Assembly: GCA_030144725.1 (NCBI GenBank)
Contig: JASKMD010000012.1
Location: 11,648,621 to 11,712,620 of the forward strand
Source of the DNA: Haematococcus lacustris
Lineage: Eukaryota; Chlorophyta; Chlorophyceae; Chlamydomonadales; Haematococcaceae
DNA: 64,000 nucleotides
Direction: 5' to 3'
The notes under the pieces are model-generated. The model was not told the DNA's origin. It was given only the letters and a program-made list of their open reading frames with translations, and ran no database searches. The translations under genes were made by a program, and so were the position numbers. Each line of letters starts with the position of its first letter. Positions within the stretch are counted from its first letter, which is position 1. Of this stretch, positions 1-10,578 are shown piece after piece.

Positions 1-179
1 CCTTGAGGTAGGTGCAGGTAGCGTGTTTCAGACGGTTCATGGCTGTCATGTTTTGAAGGGTCCCATCTATGCCGAGTAGCCAGTTGTACTTGGTGTTGTG
101 TAGGGAGGCGTTGAGCTTGGCAAGGCTCTTACGTTGTTTCTTGAGACATTGTTGAGATTGGGCGTGTGAGTATGTAGGT
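1..179 (-). pseudogene. Downstream part of an ORF interrupted by Element 1
   Basis: Read on the minus strand, this flank is open from the target-site duplication (176-179) to the window edge. If Element 1 and one AGGT copy are removed, the reading frame of the secreted-repeat ORF at 6184-4805 continues into this stretch without a stop for about 58 codons. The added residues include possible N-glycosylation sites and a Lys/Leu-rich segment. The simplest reading is that this is the 3' part of the gene the transposon landed in. The protein family is not recognised, and the gene's end lies outside the window. Confidence 0.5.
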
Positions 180-205
180 GGTCACCCCCGCCATTGGCCC
201 CGCAA
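180..205 (+). repeat. Element 1 left TIR
   Basis: This 26-bp terminus is the exact reverse complement of 4779-4804. The first 19 bp are shared with both ends of Element 2. Confidence 0.9.
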
Positions 206-622
206 ATGTGAGACGGTCTGGGGCGCGAATCTCCGTGTAGCTCGCGACAAAGTTTTGGCGCAGTTGGGTGTAACAGGCGTATCCGGCACCCCGCAGCCGC
301 AAAACACTAGCTCAGATCGGCGCCCGCCCAAACCTGACCTGTGCTTTCCGCTCCTAAAAGACTCACGCACATCATAAGGCGAGGCTGGCAGTCCTTCTAC
401 GCACGCCGTAAGCCAACGGCACAAGTGCAGTACGCCTGCTTGCATGTCAGTGCATGGAGCATATAGTTCGTGCATATGCGCACAAGTCAGCAAGCTGGCA
501 CCCCTTACCTCACTTACGTTGCGGCATGACTCTATGTAAATGTAAGCTGCCTTATGACAGCGCTACATCATCACTTGGCAATATGTTGTCGGGATGCCTC
601 GGGATGGCTCTGGCTTTCAGTG

Positions 623-3600
623 TTACATGTGCCGTGGTGCCTCAACCCTCTTCCTCAACTTCAGCAGGCACATGTCACGCAACTCATTCTTTGATTTACT
701 TGAAACCCCTCTGATGTTATTGTGCTTGCACCATGCTTTCAATAGGTCCTTGTTCAGTGTATCAAATTGAGGCATACCAGGGTTGTCCAAGCGCATGAGC
801 CTAATACACTCTGCGTTCAAAGCAGCTTGCCTAGCAGCTTCCTTGTCTAGCAGCATGGGCATTGGCTCAAGAGGCATCGAACCACGGCACTGTGCACCAC
901 ACGGCTGAGGGGGGTTGCTCATGCGTGCACCACAAGCACATGCCGTCATTGACCACATGAGCTCACCCTCGGTAGTAGCAGGAAAATACATGCTGTGTTG
1001 TGCACGAGACCCTTGTACTGTACCCTTGAAGCTGTCAGCATCCTCATCTTGCTTGTAGCACTCCTTCACCAACCCCTCATCCAATACCAAGCACTCCCTC
1101 CTCATCACTTTTGCCCTGTCCCGGTGGGCCTTGCATGCACCAACTTGGGATGCAGGCTCTGTGTGCTTATTATTGAAAGCAGCTGTCAGCTGTTGAGCCC
1201 TACACGTGGCCAAGCCATCATGATCTGCCAGGACCATATCCCTGAGCTTATGCTTTAAGACTCCACCCTCCGAGTCATGCCTGCCCTTGAAGTGGGAGGT
1301 GGCACCATACGACCACCACAATGGCACAGACAAGTTCAGTGCCATGCGACGATGTTGTTGCAATGCTGGGGTACCTTTGAACTGCCCTGCACAACCATCA
1401 GACCACATGAACAACTCCTGCAAGTCCATGCCAGCGTTGTGCTTTAAGTGGGCAATCACCTGATACAATGCGGCCTGTGTGGCTGGTGCGCTCTGATCAT
1501 TGCCATCTGTCAAGACATAAACCGTCTCTTCCCTGTAGGCATCACTGGCAGTTTTAAAATACACACATGCTACAAGGATGCCCACAGTGTGTGGGCACCA
1601 ATGCTCTGATTGAATCTCTTGTGGCCGCTGCACAGTGAAGCGTTCTGACCAGTCACAGGATATGACAACCATGCCAGGGTGACTGCTGTGTACAGTTGTC
1701 TGGTGCGCCCTAAATGTGGCAAGCTGGTGGTGTGCTATATGGTGGTGCCAGATGTACTCTGGCAGCTGTTGATTCAGCAAAGCCAATGCCTCATGCACAT
1801 TGTGCTCAAGGTACACTAACTCTACCTTTTGTGGACCCTTCTCTTGCTGTTTGGGGGCATATTGTTTCACTAGCAACATGGTGGACCCATCCTCACCCGG
1901 CTTTAGATGCAATTGCTTGCTTTTGCACATTGAGCAAGACCGACGCATGCACTCTATGCGATGCACACCAGCGTCACATGGGCACACGCACATGGCACGT
2001 ACAACACTGGCACTGAGAGTGGGGATCTGGGAGGTGGTGGTCTGGTGGCTGAATGCAGCTGCCCCGTGCTCAAACTCGTGATTAGGATCTGAGAATGGTG
2101 AGTGAATGTCTTCATCACCGTCATCAATCAGTGGCTGGTGCTGGAGGTGGGGCTGGGGCTGGGGCTGGGGGTGGGGCTGGGGCTGGGGGTGGGGCTCTGG
2201 GGGGTCCACAAGGCTAGGCAGTTGCAAGAGGCTCTTGTGTTTGGCCAGGGCTTTGAGGAGGAAATTGATGTTGCAGCAAGTCCGGCACACGCACACTTGC
2301 CTTTGAGCCTCAGTGAGCTTCTTGACCCATCGAGGCTTCAGTTCCCTAAACAGACTCAGCGCCACTGGCCCCCGTGCTTCACGACAAGGAGTAAAGTTCT
2401 CGAAATACTGCCGCCATATCTCCTCCTCTGAGCTGTCATAGTATCGCTTTGTCTCCGTGACAAGAGTCCTCTTCTGGCTTCTGCGCAAGCATGATATGCA
2501 TGACAAGCTGGTCACTGCAGGTTGCTCAATGATGCCTTGCTCTTGGAGCAGGCTGGTGACGGCAGCCCTGTCACTCCAAGACAAATGCTGAAGGACACGG
2601 GCCACATTGCCCATGTAACGCAACAACACTGAGTGGGATGTGGCTGCCGGGCTGGTGGTGGCGGCTGTAGTGGGGGTGAGGTCAGGTGTAGCTGTAGAGG
2701 GAGGCTGTGTACGCTGTCGCTTTTGAGAGCCCCTGACAGGCAACAACATTGGCTGCACCTGCTGCAGGACTGCTCCAAGGCTGCAGGGCTGTAGGGCTGC
2801 TATAGGAAGGGTGGGGTGGGCTGCTGCAAGGAGGGTGGGGTGGGCTGCTGCAAGGAGGGTGGGGTGGGCTGCTGCAAGGAGGGTGGGGTGGGCTACTGCA
2901 GGGAGGGTGGGGTGGGGAGGGTGGGGAGGGAGGGTGGGGAGGGTGGGGAGGGTGGGGAGGGTGGGGAGGGTGGGGAGGGTGGGGAGGGTGGGGAGGGTGG
3001 GGAGGGTGGGGAGGGTGGGGAGGGTGGGGTGGGCTGGAGGTGTGGCCAGCAGCAAGCGGCGGCGCTTTTGGCTGCGTGCCGAAGGCAGCACTTGCACTTC
3101 AATCACCTCCTGCTCCTTTTGCACCCCAGACTCCAGGTCAAGCAAAGCAAACCGGTTGAACAGCCTCAGTGGGGTCCTGGCAGGCTGTGCTGGTGGGTCT
3201 GGATGTGGTTGCAAGGCAGTCAATGCCTGATCCAGCTCATGGAACTGCTCTTGGAATTGTGCTACCAAGGCAAGCTCTGCCTCATAGTCAAACTGTGGCT
3301 GCTCTGGCTGGTGATGGTCGACCTGGGGGTAGCCTCCGGGCTGTTGTAGAGCACCACATTGCCAACACCTGCAAAACAAAAGACACATTACACAGGTTGT
3401 AGACCACTTCATTGGCACCTAACACATAGCTTCAACCACAGCCCTTACTACTTACTTGTGGGCAATGAAGGTGGGAGGGGGCTGCTGTGGCTGCTGGGTG
3501 GGGGTTGGAAGAGAGGGTGGGGGTGGGGAGGGTGGCAAGGGTGGCTGCAGCGGGGGGGAAGGCGGGGGGGAGGGGCATGGAGGCACTTGATCCTGGTGCT

Positions 3601-4137
3601 GGTCATCCAGCTCGGGGGGCAGGGAGGTGGGAGGGGGCTGCTGCTCCAGGGTCTGGCCATGTAGTGAGCGTGGCGGGGAGGGGGGAGGAGGTGTGGCTGC
3701 CGGGGTGGGGAGGGAGGAGGAGGATGTGGAGGGAGGCAGGAGGGGGGGAGGGAGGAGGTGGGGTGAGGTGGGGTGGGGAGGGAGGGAGGAGGTGGGGAGG
3801 GAGGAGGGGGGAGGGGGATGTGGCTGCGGGGTGGGGATGGAGGAGAGGGTTGTTGCTTCTGGTGCACTCTGACGCAATCTCTATGCGCCATGGGGGCAAG
3901 CCCTGCACGTTGGCATGCAACTAGCACGCTGCTTTTCAGCACACTAGCGCGGCCAAAGACAACCAGGTAGCGGCCGTGGCACGCATCCTCCCCCACTCGG
4001 TGAACCTTCACAAACCCATCCCTATTCTTGGCTGCACACGTGAGTCCACAAACAGCACACAGTCTAGCATCGGGCTCATCCCTGGCTGTTGGACTGTTGA
4101 GATAAGGGTGGTAGTATGTCGACGGCATCCTGCGCAT
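623..4137 (-). CDS. DDE-like transposase with N-terminal zinc-binding module (Element 1)
   Basis: Two blocks are visible. The upstream exon (from ATG at 4137 to 3456) has a CAVCGLTC cysteine cluster, then H/C residues ending AHRDCVRVH, then a long Pro/Ser tract. A good intron follows (3455-3369, GTAAGT to TTTTGCAG), and the main exon (3368-623) reads to a stop after about 915 codons. The main exon holds low-complexity LPT and HPTLLAA repeats, then a catalytic-looking region. That region has CDWSERF (near 1640-1660), WSDGCAGQFKG (near 1375-1408) and TSHFKGRHDSEGG (near 1264-1303), whose acidic residues are DDE candidates. The phase of the intron matches the 3877 frame of the Pro tract, not the frame of the cysteine module. 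There must therefore be another short intron or an indel within 3600-3900. The family is common in algal genomes as transposase-like ORFs; function is inferred. Confidence 0.7.
2810..3035. repeat. Coding minisatellites inside the transposase exon
   Basis: About four copies of a 24-bp unit (near 2813-2895) are followed by roughly thirteen copies of a 9-bp GGTGGGGAG unit (near 2905-3030). On the minus strand these encode HPTLLAA-type and LPT repeats without breaking the frame. Confidence 0.85.
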
Positions 4138-4630
4138 AGAAACACATAAACACATGTTTGCTCAACATATTGAGGCGTAGCGTCGTTCATAAGAAATAAT
4201 AAGAGATGAAAGTCGGGCAGGTGACTGTTGTGTGATACCTCAAGCTATTCATGCCTGTCATGCGTTACGGAAGTGTGCGAGTGAACATCAAACTGGCCTA
4301 AACAAGGTGACGTGTATTACAAGTTTACTCACCTCCAAGGCGCTGTTTTCAAGGGCTACTTTCCTAGCTGCACTCCTGATTGGAAGAGCTTTGGGCTGAT
4401 GTGGGTTTGGGGCTGATCCTCAAAACAGCCAAGCACCTGTGGAGGTCAGCAGATTTGGTTGCATGGGTTGACATTGTATGCAATACGCACTAACAAACAG
4501 CACCCCGTGCTTACCTGGGATGTAATCGCGAGTTGCAAGTCCGACGGCAGCATAGGCTGCTCGGCACGGAAATGCCTCCGGCCACCAATTCATCTCTCCT
4601 GTTGCGACACGCATATAAACAGATGGATAA

Positions 4631-6184
4631 TTACATTGCGAAGCTAATCAAGTCGTTGAGACAATGCAGTACAATCGACATAAGAGGGCCTAACCTGCTA
4701 GCGACACCGTTGTGAGATGTAGAGCCCAACGGTGGAAGAATTACATGCAGCGGATCAAAGACGGTGCCAAAAAGTGAATTGCGGGGCCAATGGCGGGGGT
4801 GACCAGGTGTATGTCGTTTCATACATATGCTGATCCAAGTGCAAACACAGGCCAGGTAGGCTATGATTTGCCGGTTCATGTCCAGTTGTTGGATAGGTGT
4901 CCAGTTGGGGTGTCCAAAGGGGGGGTTGGGCATAGGGGTAATGATGGTATAACTTCGGTCCATGTTGTCCATGGCAGTTTTATTAAAAGATGTGACACTG
5001 CAGGTGCACAACCATGACACTGCAATAAAGTTTGTCTCAATTATCACACTCTTGCCTATGGTGTGGTATCTCAACATGTTCCTAGCATGCTGAGCGGCGT
5101 GTCGCTTATCAGCCTGCATGGCAGCATGTGAAGCTTGCATCTCCGTGTGAGACGGCTGGTCAAGCCAACCTGTAGCGGTAAGGGCTGGCAGGTGGTGGTG
5201 GGGCTGAGGGGCATGTTGCTTGTCAGCATGCATGACAGCATGTGTATCTTGCATCTTTGTGTCAGGCAGCTGGTCATACCAACCTGCGGCGGTCAAGGCT
5301 GGCAGGTGGTGGTGGGGCTGAGCGGCATGTTGCATGTCAGCCTGCATGGCAGCATGTGTGTCTTGCATCGTTGTGACAGCTGGCTGGTCCTGCCAACCTG
5401 CAGCGGTCGGGGCTGGCAGGTGGTGGTGGGGCTGGGGGGCATGTTGCTTGTCAGCCTGCATGACAACATGTGAAACTTGCATCTCTGTGTCGGGCGGCTG
5501 GTTATGCCAACCTGTAGCGGTCAGGGCTGGCCGGTGGTGGTGGGGTTGAGCGGCATGTTGCATGTCAGCCTGCATGGCAGCATGTGTGTCTCGCATCTCT
5601 GTGACAGCTGGCTGGTCCTGCCAACCTGCAGCGGTCGGGGCTGGCAGGTGGTGGTGGGGCTGAGGGGCATGTTGCTTGTCAGCCTGTGTGTCATCCATCT
5701 CTGTGTCAGCTGGCTGGTCATGCCAACCTGTGGCTGTCAGGGCTGGCAGGTGGTAGTAAGGCAGGTGGGCTCGTCTCTTGTCAGCCTCTGTTTGGTTGGC
5801 ACCGTAGAAGGTGCACTGTGTGGTTTGTTCCATCCTTGAGGTATCACAGCTGGTGGGCTGTGAGATATTACCGCAGCAAGGTTGCTGGGTATGATTGTCT
5901 GTGCCGAGGGCTTTTCTGGAGCATCTGTATCGCTGTGTACTGTCGGACCAGCACAAGAGCTGGGTTTGGAGGCGCAGAGGCCAGTTTTTTACGCAGCCCT
6001 TGGGCTGGATTTCGGAACTTCTGACTGCGCGGTCACCTCTAGGGGTGCCATCCGGGTGGGTTGGCAGACGTATCGGAGGGCACCCACTGGCTTCCTCTCC
6101 GAACACGTCCCCAACCCACCCGATGCAGACCAGGGTCAGTACAAGCAACAAAGCAGAGCGCCTACCAGGGCGTTCGACCTTCAT
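4631..6184 (-). CDS. Secreted His/Gln-rich repeat protein, C-terminal part replaced by transposon sequence
   Basis: The ORF starts with ATG at 6184. A clear signal-peptide-like N-terminus follows (basic MKVERPGRR, then hydrophobic SALLLVLTLVCIGWVG). A Cys/Asn-containing region follows, then six tandem 38-residue repeats (about 5755-5080; consensus features TAxGWxDQP, TEM, ADKQHA, QPHHH). The last ~58 codons (4804-4631) are read from the terminus of Element 1, so the present C-terminus is chimeric. The pre-insertion frame runs on into 179-1. The gene is on the same strand as, and immediately downstream of, a truncated gypsy pol (gap about 140 bp). It may be a host gene or a third ORF of that retroelement. 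The family is not recognised, and introns cannot be excluded in the tail. Confidence 0.5.
   Translation of the reverse strand: MKVERPGRRSALLLVLTLVCIGWVGDVFGEEASGCPPIRLPTHPDGTPRGDRAVRSSEIQPKGCVKNWPLRLQTQLLCWSDSTQRYRCSRKALGTDNHTQQPCCGNISQPTSCDTSRMEQTTQCTFYGANQTEADKRRAHLPYYHLPALTATGWHDQPADTEMDDTQADKQHAPQPHHHLPAPTAAGWQDQPAVTEMRDTHAAMQADMQHAAQPHHHRPALTATGWHNQPPDTEMQVSHVVMQADKQHAPQPHHHLPAPTAAGWQDQPAVTTMQDTHAAMQADMQHAAQPHHHLPALTAAGWYDQLPDTKMQDTHAVMHADKQHAPQPHHHLPALTATGWLDQPSHTEMQASHAAMQADKRHAAQHARNMLRYHTIGKSVIIETNFIAVSWLCTCSVTSFNKTAMDNMDRSYTIITPMPNPPFGHPNWTPIQQLDMNRQIIAYLACVCTWISICMKRHTPGHPRHWPRNSLFGTVFDPLHVILPPLGSTSHNGVASRLGPLMSIVLHCLNDLISFAM
4779..4804 (-). repeat. Element 1 right TIR
   Basis: This is the exact inverted copy of 180-205 and is followed by the AGGT duplication at 4805-4808. 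It is read in frame as the tail of the secreted repeat ORF. Confidence 0.9.
5080..5755. repeat. 114-bp coding minisatellite, six copies
   Basis: Six imperfect 114-bp units lie in the secreted-protein ORF. The period is a multiple of three, so each encodes a 38-residue repeat. Two unit types partly alternate (ALTATGWxxQ and APTAAGWQDQ), which suggests growth by duplication of a two-unit block. Confidence 0.85.
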
Positions 6185-6225
6185 CGCTAGCGTTGACCTC
6201 CGACCGGTTATGTCTCGGCTTCAAA

Positions 6226-7465
6226 TTAGCAGCTGCTTCCAGCTGTATTGTCAGCGCGGCGTGTCTTTGCGTGAGCGGGCCAGAAAACTTCGTCGATTCT
6301 TTCAAACCGAAAAAGTGTTCCGTCCTCAGGAGTGATCCTGATCTGGTGGTAACCAGCCTGGAGGTCCAGGGAGGAGAAGACAGAACACCCTGACAACCTG
6401 TCAAACAGATCATCAATCCTGGGCAGGGGGTACTGGTCACGTAGTGTGAGCTTGTTGAGCTGACGGTAGTCAATGCACATACGTAGCTCACCTGACTTCT
6501 TCTGCACAAACAGGATGGGTGCAGCATAGGGGGAGGAGCTGGGCTCAATCATACCTTTGCTGAGGTAGTCCTGGATCTGTCTCTTGAGCTCCTCTTGCTC
6601 AGGTTTACTGAGGCGGTACATGGGGGTCACAGGTGGACGGGCGTCAGGGACCAGGGGTATGGTATGACCCACAGGACGTTCAGGAGGGGTATCAGTGAGT
6701 GGTTTAAATACATCACTGTACTCATTGAGTAGGGTTTGCAGCTCAGCTTTGATAGCTGCAGGTATGTGTGGGTCGTCTTTGTCACTGGGGGTACCAGGAC
6801 TGGCAGAGGCTGAGCCTTCAGCCATGACTAAAGCCACCACAGCACGGCCACCTTTAAGGAGCCACCTGGACGCCTGGGTAGCTGAGATTAACTCAGGCTT
6901 GGCTTTGAGAGCATTGATTAAGAATGCAGGGGTTGGTCTTACAGCAGAACATTGCCCAACATACTTAGGGGCTGCCACAGCAGGACATGGCAGAGTCACA
7001 GCAGTCTTGCCAGCAGCAGAAAGAGAAAGGGTTTTACCCTCATAAGAAAGGATAGCTTTGTTGGCAAACAGCCAATCATCACCCAGAAGCACATCATAAC
7101 CCTGCACAAAGCTAGGCATGACTGTCAGCTTGCATGTGGCACAGTGGCCAGGCAGACATAAGTCCACAGTGGCAAACTGCTTGCAGGACAGAGTGGTGTT
7201 GTCAGCCAGTGACCACTTTTGTGCTGAGGGGAGAGGCTCCAGTGGCAGTGCATGCTTCAGAGCAAAGGCAGTGCTGACAAAGGAGTGTGTGGCACCAGTG
7301 TCACACAAGAAGTGTGCCTGATGCCCATTGACAGTGCCAGCAAACAGGAAATGCAGTGATCCCTCCTCTTGAGCAGTACCACAGAGTACAGTCTTAAGTT
7401 CATCAGCAGCAGAACATGTGGGTACCACAGTACAGGTCTGGCTACCTGACAGGGCAACACCCTAG
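6226..7465 (-). pseudogene. pol: Gypsy pol fragment: aspartic protease and partial reverse transcriptase
   Basis: The protease active-site motif [11 protein letters not shown] is followed by a ligand-binding fold region ([11 protein letters not shown]). A linker and the RT N-terminal block follow (LNEYSDVF, then [29 protein letters not shown] and [14 protein letters not shown]). The catalytic YxDD box and everything after it are absent; residues after about 6325 are unrelated and end at a stop at 6226. This frame is -1 relative to gag and is open only downstream of a stop near 7464. A -1 shift in the 7257-7464 overlap would therefore have been needed for expression. The pol remnant cannot make active RT. 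Confidence 0.85.
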
Positions 7466-9563
7466 CGCTGACCGGCACCACGGCCGCCATTGCGACCAGC
7501 ACCGCTCTTGCCGGAACGGCCTCCGCGGCCACCAGGGCCATTGCGGTTTGGTGACCCGGGGCAGAGCCACCGTTGTCACCAGGAGGTGGTGGGCGCGGGC
7601 GCTTGTTGCCTGGAGCTGACCTGAGCTTCTCATTGGCGGCTTGCAGAGCCAGGAACATACCAATGTTCCCGTTCTTGCGCATAGCCTCCTCCTGGGTCAG
7701 GTGACCGTCGGGGCAGTCCGGGGTCTTGTGACCGGTCACACCACAGTGGAAGCACCAGATGACTGGGGCGGGCGGCGGAGCCGCAGCGCCGTGGGAGCGT
7801 GAAGTCCCGGCGCCACCAGCGCCGCCGGTACGGCCGGGGCGGTAGGCGGAGACAGGGGCGACAACCGCCCGGATGGCAGAGATCTGTGGGCGCACAGCAG
7901 CAGCATGACCAGCACCACGTTTGCTGGGAGTGACATTGGCACCAGCAGAGGCAACATTAGCCTTGTGGTTGTCAATGGCAGCAGACACAGCATCCTCAAG
8001 GGTGGGGTGAGGCAGTGACCTGAGGTCCTTGGCTACAGCACCACGCAGCTGAGGGGTGAGACCCCTCTGGAAGGTAGCCACAGTCAGAGCACGGTTCATG
8101 CAACCAGCACCACACAGAGTGATGGTGTTGCGAAACTCAGTGATGTAGGCCTGCAGGGTGACACCTGAGGACATGCGCAGCAGCTCAAAGTTCATCAGCT
8201 TGTCATGAGCCTGGTCAAGATCGGTGACAAGATCCTCTCCCACCATCTCAATGAACTGCTTGCACAGATAGTCCCATGGAGGATAGCCAGCATGTGTCAA
8301 GGCATAGGCATCCCTGATGGACTTGAACCAGACCTCCCTAGCTTTGCCTGACAAGAAGGATGGCAGTGCAAGGGCAGGATCAAGGTTATTATTAACACAG
8401 TGCACCTCAAGATCCTCAAGAAAGGTGACAGCACGTTTTCCCTGAGCAAGGCTGTTGTCAGACCAACGCTCAACAGGGGGCAAACCCCTGTGGGAGTGCA
8501 CCACAGTGTCAGGTGCCTGAGGCACAGCAGCAAGTGGGGCTGGGGCAGAACCACCAGACAACCCAGCATACTTCTGACGGATTGCAGCAATGGATGCTGC
8601 TGCCCTGGTGACAGGCCTGTTAGGGCTCTGCCCCACTGGAGCCCTGCCAGAGGCAGGAGCACCTTGGGCCACTGTGGCTTGTGCAGCAGTGTATGCAGCA
8701 CGTGCAGCAGATGCAGCAACAGCAGTGTGTGAAGCATTGTGCACAGCAGGCTGGACAGCAGGCTGGACAACAGAGCTGCCATTACCTACATGTCCTGCGG
8801 CAGGGTGAAGGGGACCTGTAGACCCACCTGCAGCTGAGGGGTCGTTTTCCTGCGGAGCAGCAGACTGGGGTGCGACAGCACCAGCAGGCTGTCCAGAAGA
8901 GAATCGACCAGCACTAAACAGGTTCGCTACTGTATTGCGATGCTGTCCGGCTGCAAGCCCATGGGGCGGAGGAGACCTGACTGGGGCCGCGGAGCTAAGA
9001 CCGACAGCAGGACTTACCCCAGCATTGACAGCGGCTTGGCTAGCCTCGAGGGCAGTGAGCCGAGCTTGTACAGCGACCAGGACGTCCTCGCGAGCCTGAA
9101 GAGAGGCGTGGAGCTCCTGAATGGCCGTGTCGCGCTCGTCAAGCTCCTCCTCCTCGTCGTCGTCCTCCAGCTGACCCTCCTCAACAAGAGGAGCATCAGC
9201 AGCAGCATTGCGGGCAACCATCCGCTGGAGCGAGGCCTCAAGCATAGCCTCATGTTCAGTGACCGAGCGACCGTGAAGGTACACAGGGTACTCAGTGTGG
9301 GCCTCAGGCCAAGCCTGCTCTTCTAGGAGATTTATCAGTTCGATGGCCGCGGGCGAAGCCGGGTCAATATTGGCAGGGAGCCGAGCTATGGCTGCGTCGC
9401 GAGGACTGACAAGCCTTGCAGCATCCGCTGCTTCCCGGGCAGCGACTGCCTCGGGGGTAGGTGCAACAGTAGGCCCACGCCTAGCTGGTCGCAGCCTATA
9501 GAGCCTAGCGAGAGCTTCATCCTCCGGGGTGATTGTGTATTCAATTCGGGAAGTTCGACCCAT
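7257..9563 (-). CDS. gag: Gypsy gag polyprotein with CCHC zinc knuckle
   Basis: The ATG at 9563 opens a 768-codon frame. An acidic, Ala-rich coiled-coil-like N-terminal half is followed by a capsid-like block (near 8450-8000; [42 protein letters not shown]). Near the C-terminus is one zinc knuckle, [14 protein letters not shown] (about 7755-7714). The last ~60 codons (to 7257) overlap the start of pol in another frame and are probably replaced after frameshifting. The intact length shows gag has not decayed although pol has been cut. It packages element RNA; no host role is inferred. Confidence 0.85.
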   Translation of the reverse strand: MGRTSRIEYTITPEDEALARLYRLRPARRGPTVAPTPEAVAAREAADAARLVSPRDAAIARLPANIDPASPAAIELINLLEEQAWPEAHTEYPVYLHGRSVTEHEAMLEASLQRMVARNAAADAPLVEEGQLEDDDEEEELDERDTAIQELHASLQAREDVLVAVQARLTALEASQAAVNAGVSPAVGLSSAAPVRSPPPHGLAAGQHRNTVANLFSAGRFSSGQPAGAVAPQSAAPQENDPSAAGGSTGPLHPAAGHVGNGSSVVQPAVQPAVHNASHTAVAASAARAAYTAAQATVAQGAPASGRAPVGQSPNRPVTRAAASIAAIRQKYAGLSGGSAPAPLAAVPQAPDTVVHSHRGLPPVERWSDNSLAQGKRAVTFLEDLEVHCVNNNLDPALALPSFLSGKAREVWFKSIRDAYALTHAGYPPWDYLCKQFIEMVGEDLVTDLDQAHDKLMNFELLRMSSGVTLQAYITEFRNTITLCGAGCMNRALTVATFQRGLTPQLRGAVAKDLRSLPHPTLEDAVSAAIDNHKANVASAGANVTPSKRGAGHAAAVRPQISAIRAVVAPVSAYRPGRTGGAGGAGTSRSHGAAAPPPAPVIWCFHCGVTGHKTPDCPDGHLTQEEAMRKNGNIGMFLALQAANEKLRSAPGNKRPRPPPPGDNGGSAPGHQTAMALVAAEAVPARAVLVAMAAVVPVSARVLPCQVARPVLWYPHVLLLMNLRLYSVVLLKRRDHCISCLLALSMGIRHTSCVTLVPHTPLSALPLL

Positions 9564-9761
9564 TCTCGATATAATCGAGGCCGGGTGTTAACTGGCTTAT
9601 CGGTCGGAAACCACTTGTAACGTGCAGCCTTATAAAGGCGACGCTGGACCGTTTGAACCATGTGTAACACTGAGCCGGCCGCGAGGGCACCGAAGTGCGG
9701 GTACTGAAAGGGTCGGCCACAAGGCACTACCGTGAGAAGGCTAGGGCTTAGAACGGGGCCC

Positions 9762-9776
9762 CCTGGAATCGAACCA
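9762..9776 (-). other. Candidate primer-binding site or tRNA B-box-like sequence
   Basis: On the minus strand TGGTTCGATTCCAGG lies about 190 bp upstream of gag. It begins with TGG and is preceded by CA plus two bases, as expected after an LTR. It also matches a tRNA B box, but no matching acceptor stem or anticodon arm folds around it, so a tRNA gene is not called. Which tRNA would prime is not resolved. Confidence 0.3.
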
Positions 9777-9885
9777 GCTGTCCTCACAGCTTACGCTGCT
9801 AGGCTTTACCTGCCAACTCACACTAATGCGGTGTGACCGATTATCCTGTAGCTGCCTCGGGTTAACCGCGACAGCCCAGACGACA

Positions 9886-10578
9886 CTAAGGGACTACGCG
9901 GAGCGCGCCCTTACAAGTAGTACCTACTACCTGGCCACTCGGTAAGGCCACACAAGGTGTGCAGGTCATTGCTACGTTACCTTGCTCGACTTGTTGGGTC
10001 CGGTCCCTCCCGCCCGCCCTCCGCTTGCGTGTCGAGCTGGTGTCCAGCTCCGCCCTGACCCCCTGCTGCTCAGCTGGAGGGGTGGGCAGCCCAGGGGCAG
10101 CACCAGCACCAGCTGCCTGCTGCTGCCAGAGGGGTGCAGCAGGAGGGGGGGGCAGGTCAGAGGCGGCACCAGCACCAGCTGCCTGCTGCTGCCAGGGGGG
10201 TGCAGCAGGAGGGGGGGGCAGGTCAGAGGCGGCACCAGCACCAGCTGCCTGCTGCTGCCAGGGGGGTGCAGCAGGAGGGGGGGGCAGGTCAGTGGCGGCA
10301 CCAGCACCAGCTGCCTGCTGCTGCCAGGGGGGTGCAGCAGGAGGGGGGGGCAGGTCAGAGGCGGCACCAGCACCAGCTGCCTGCTGCTGCCAGGTGGGTG
10401 CAGCAGGAGGGGTGGGCAGGTCAGGGGCAGCACCAGCACCAGCTGCCTGCTGCTGCCAGGGGGGTGCAGCAGGAGGGGGGGGCAGGTCAGGGGCGGCACC
10501 AGCACCGGCACCTGCTGCTACCCCCAGCTCATCGCCATGCAGGGCGGCTACTGTGTTGCAGATATGGGCCATGACCAT
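9886..10578 (-). other. ORF with 22-residue Ala/Pro/Gln repeats (66-bp minisatellite)
   Basis: Seven tandem 66-bp units (about 10085-10515) encode a repeat of the form GAGAAxDLPPPPAAPPWQQQ on the minus strand. The C-terminal tail is basic (STRKRRAGGRDR). A similar order, Gln/Pro-rich linker then RKRGAP basic patch, is seen in the ORF at 12466-11981, so both may be linker parts of transposon-encoded DNA-binding proteins. The frame opens with no ATG, and the opposite strand is also open, as expected for a GC-rich repeat. I treat this as repeat DNA with coding potential only. Confidence 0.35.

Larger units (their letters stand above)
180..4804 (-). mobile_element. Element 1: DNA transposon with 26-bp TIRs, 4-bp target duplication and transposase gene
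   Basis: The left end (180-205) and right end (4779-4804) are perfect inverted repeats that begin GGTCACCCCCGCCATTGG. They are flanked by a direct duplication of AGGT (176-179 and 4805-4808). The interior carries one minus-strand gene (4137-623) for a DDE-like transposase with an N-terminal zinc-binding module. About 420 bp beyond the stop and about 640 bp before the start have no other coding signal. The same terminus bounds Element 2, which defines a family. Superfamily is not assigned: a 4-bp duplication occurs in Sola, Ginger, Kolobok (TTAA only) and some Academ elements, and the signature residues do not let me choose. Confidence 0.88.
6226..9790 (-). mobile_element. Ty3/gypsy-type LTR retrotransposon, 3' truncated
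   Basis: In order on the minus strand: a possible primer-binding site (9776-9762), gag (9563-7257), then protease plus the N-terminal half of reverse transcriptase in another frame (to about 6325). The rest of RT, RNase H, integrase and the 3' LTR are missing: recognisable RT similarity stops just after [12 protein letters not shown]. No LTR pair is visible, so this is a dead 5' fragment. Its 5' border is uncertain, and the 9790 limit is only nominal. Confidence 0.8.

Noticed and set aside
9740..9800. A tRNA gene suggested by GGTTCGATTCC on the minus strand
   Set aside because: No 7-bp acceptor stem or anticodon arm can be paired around the B box, and its position fits a retroelement primer-binding site better.
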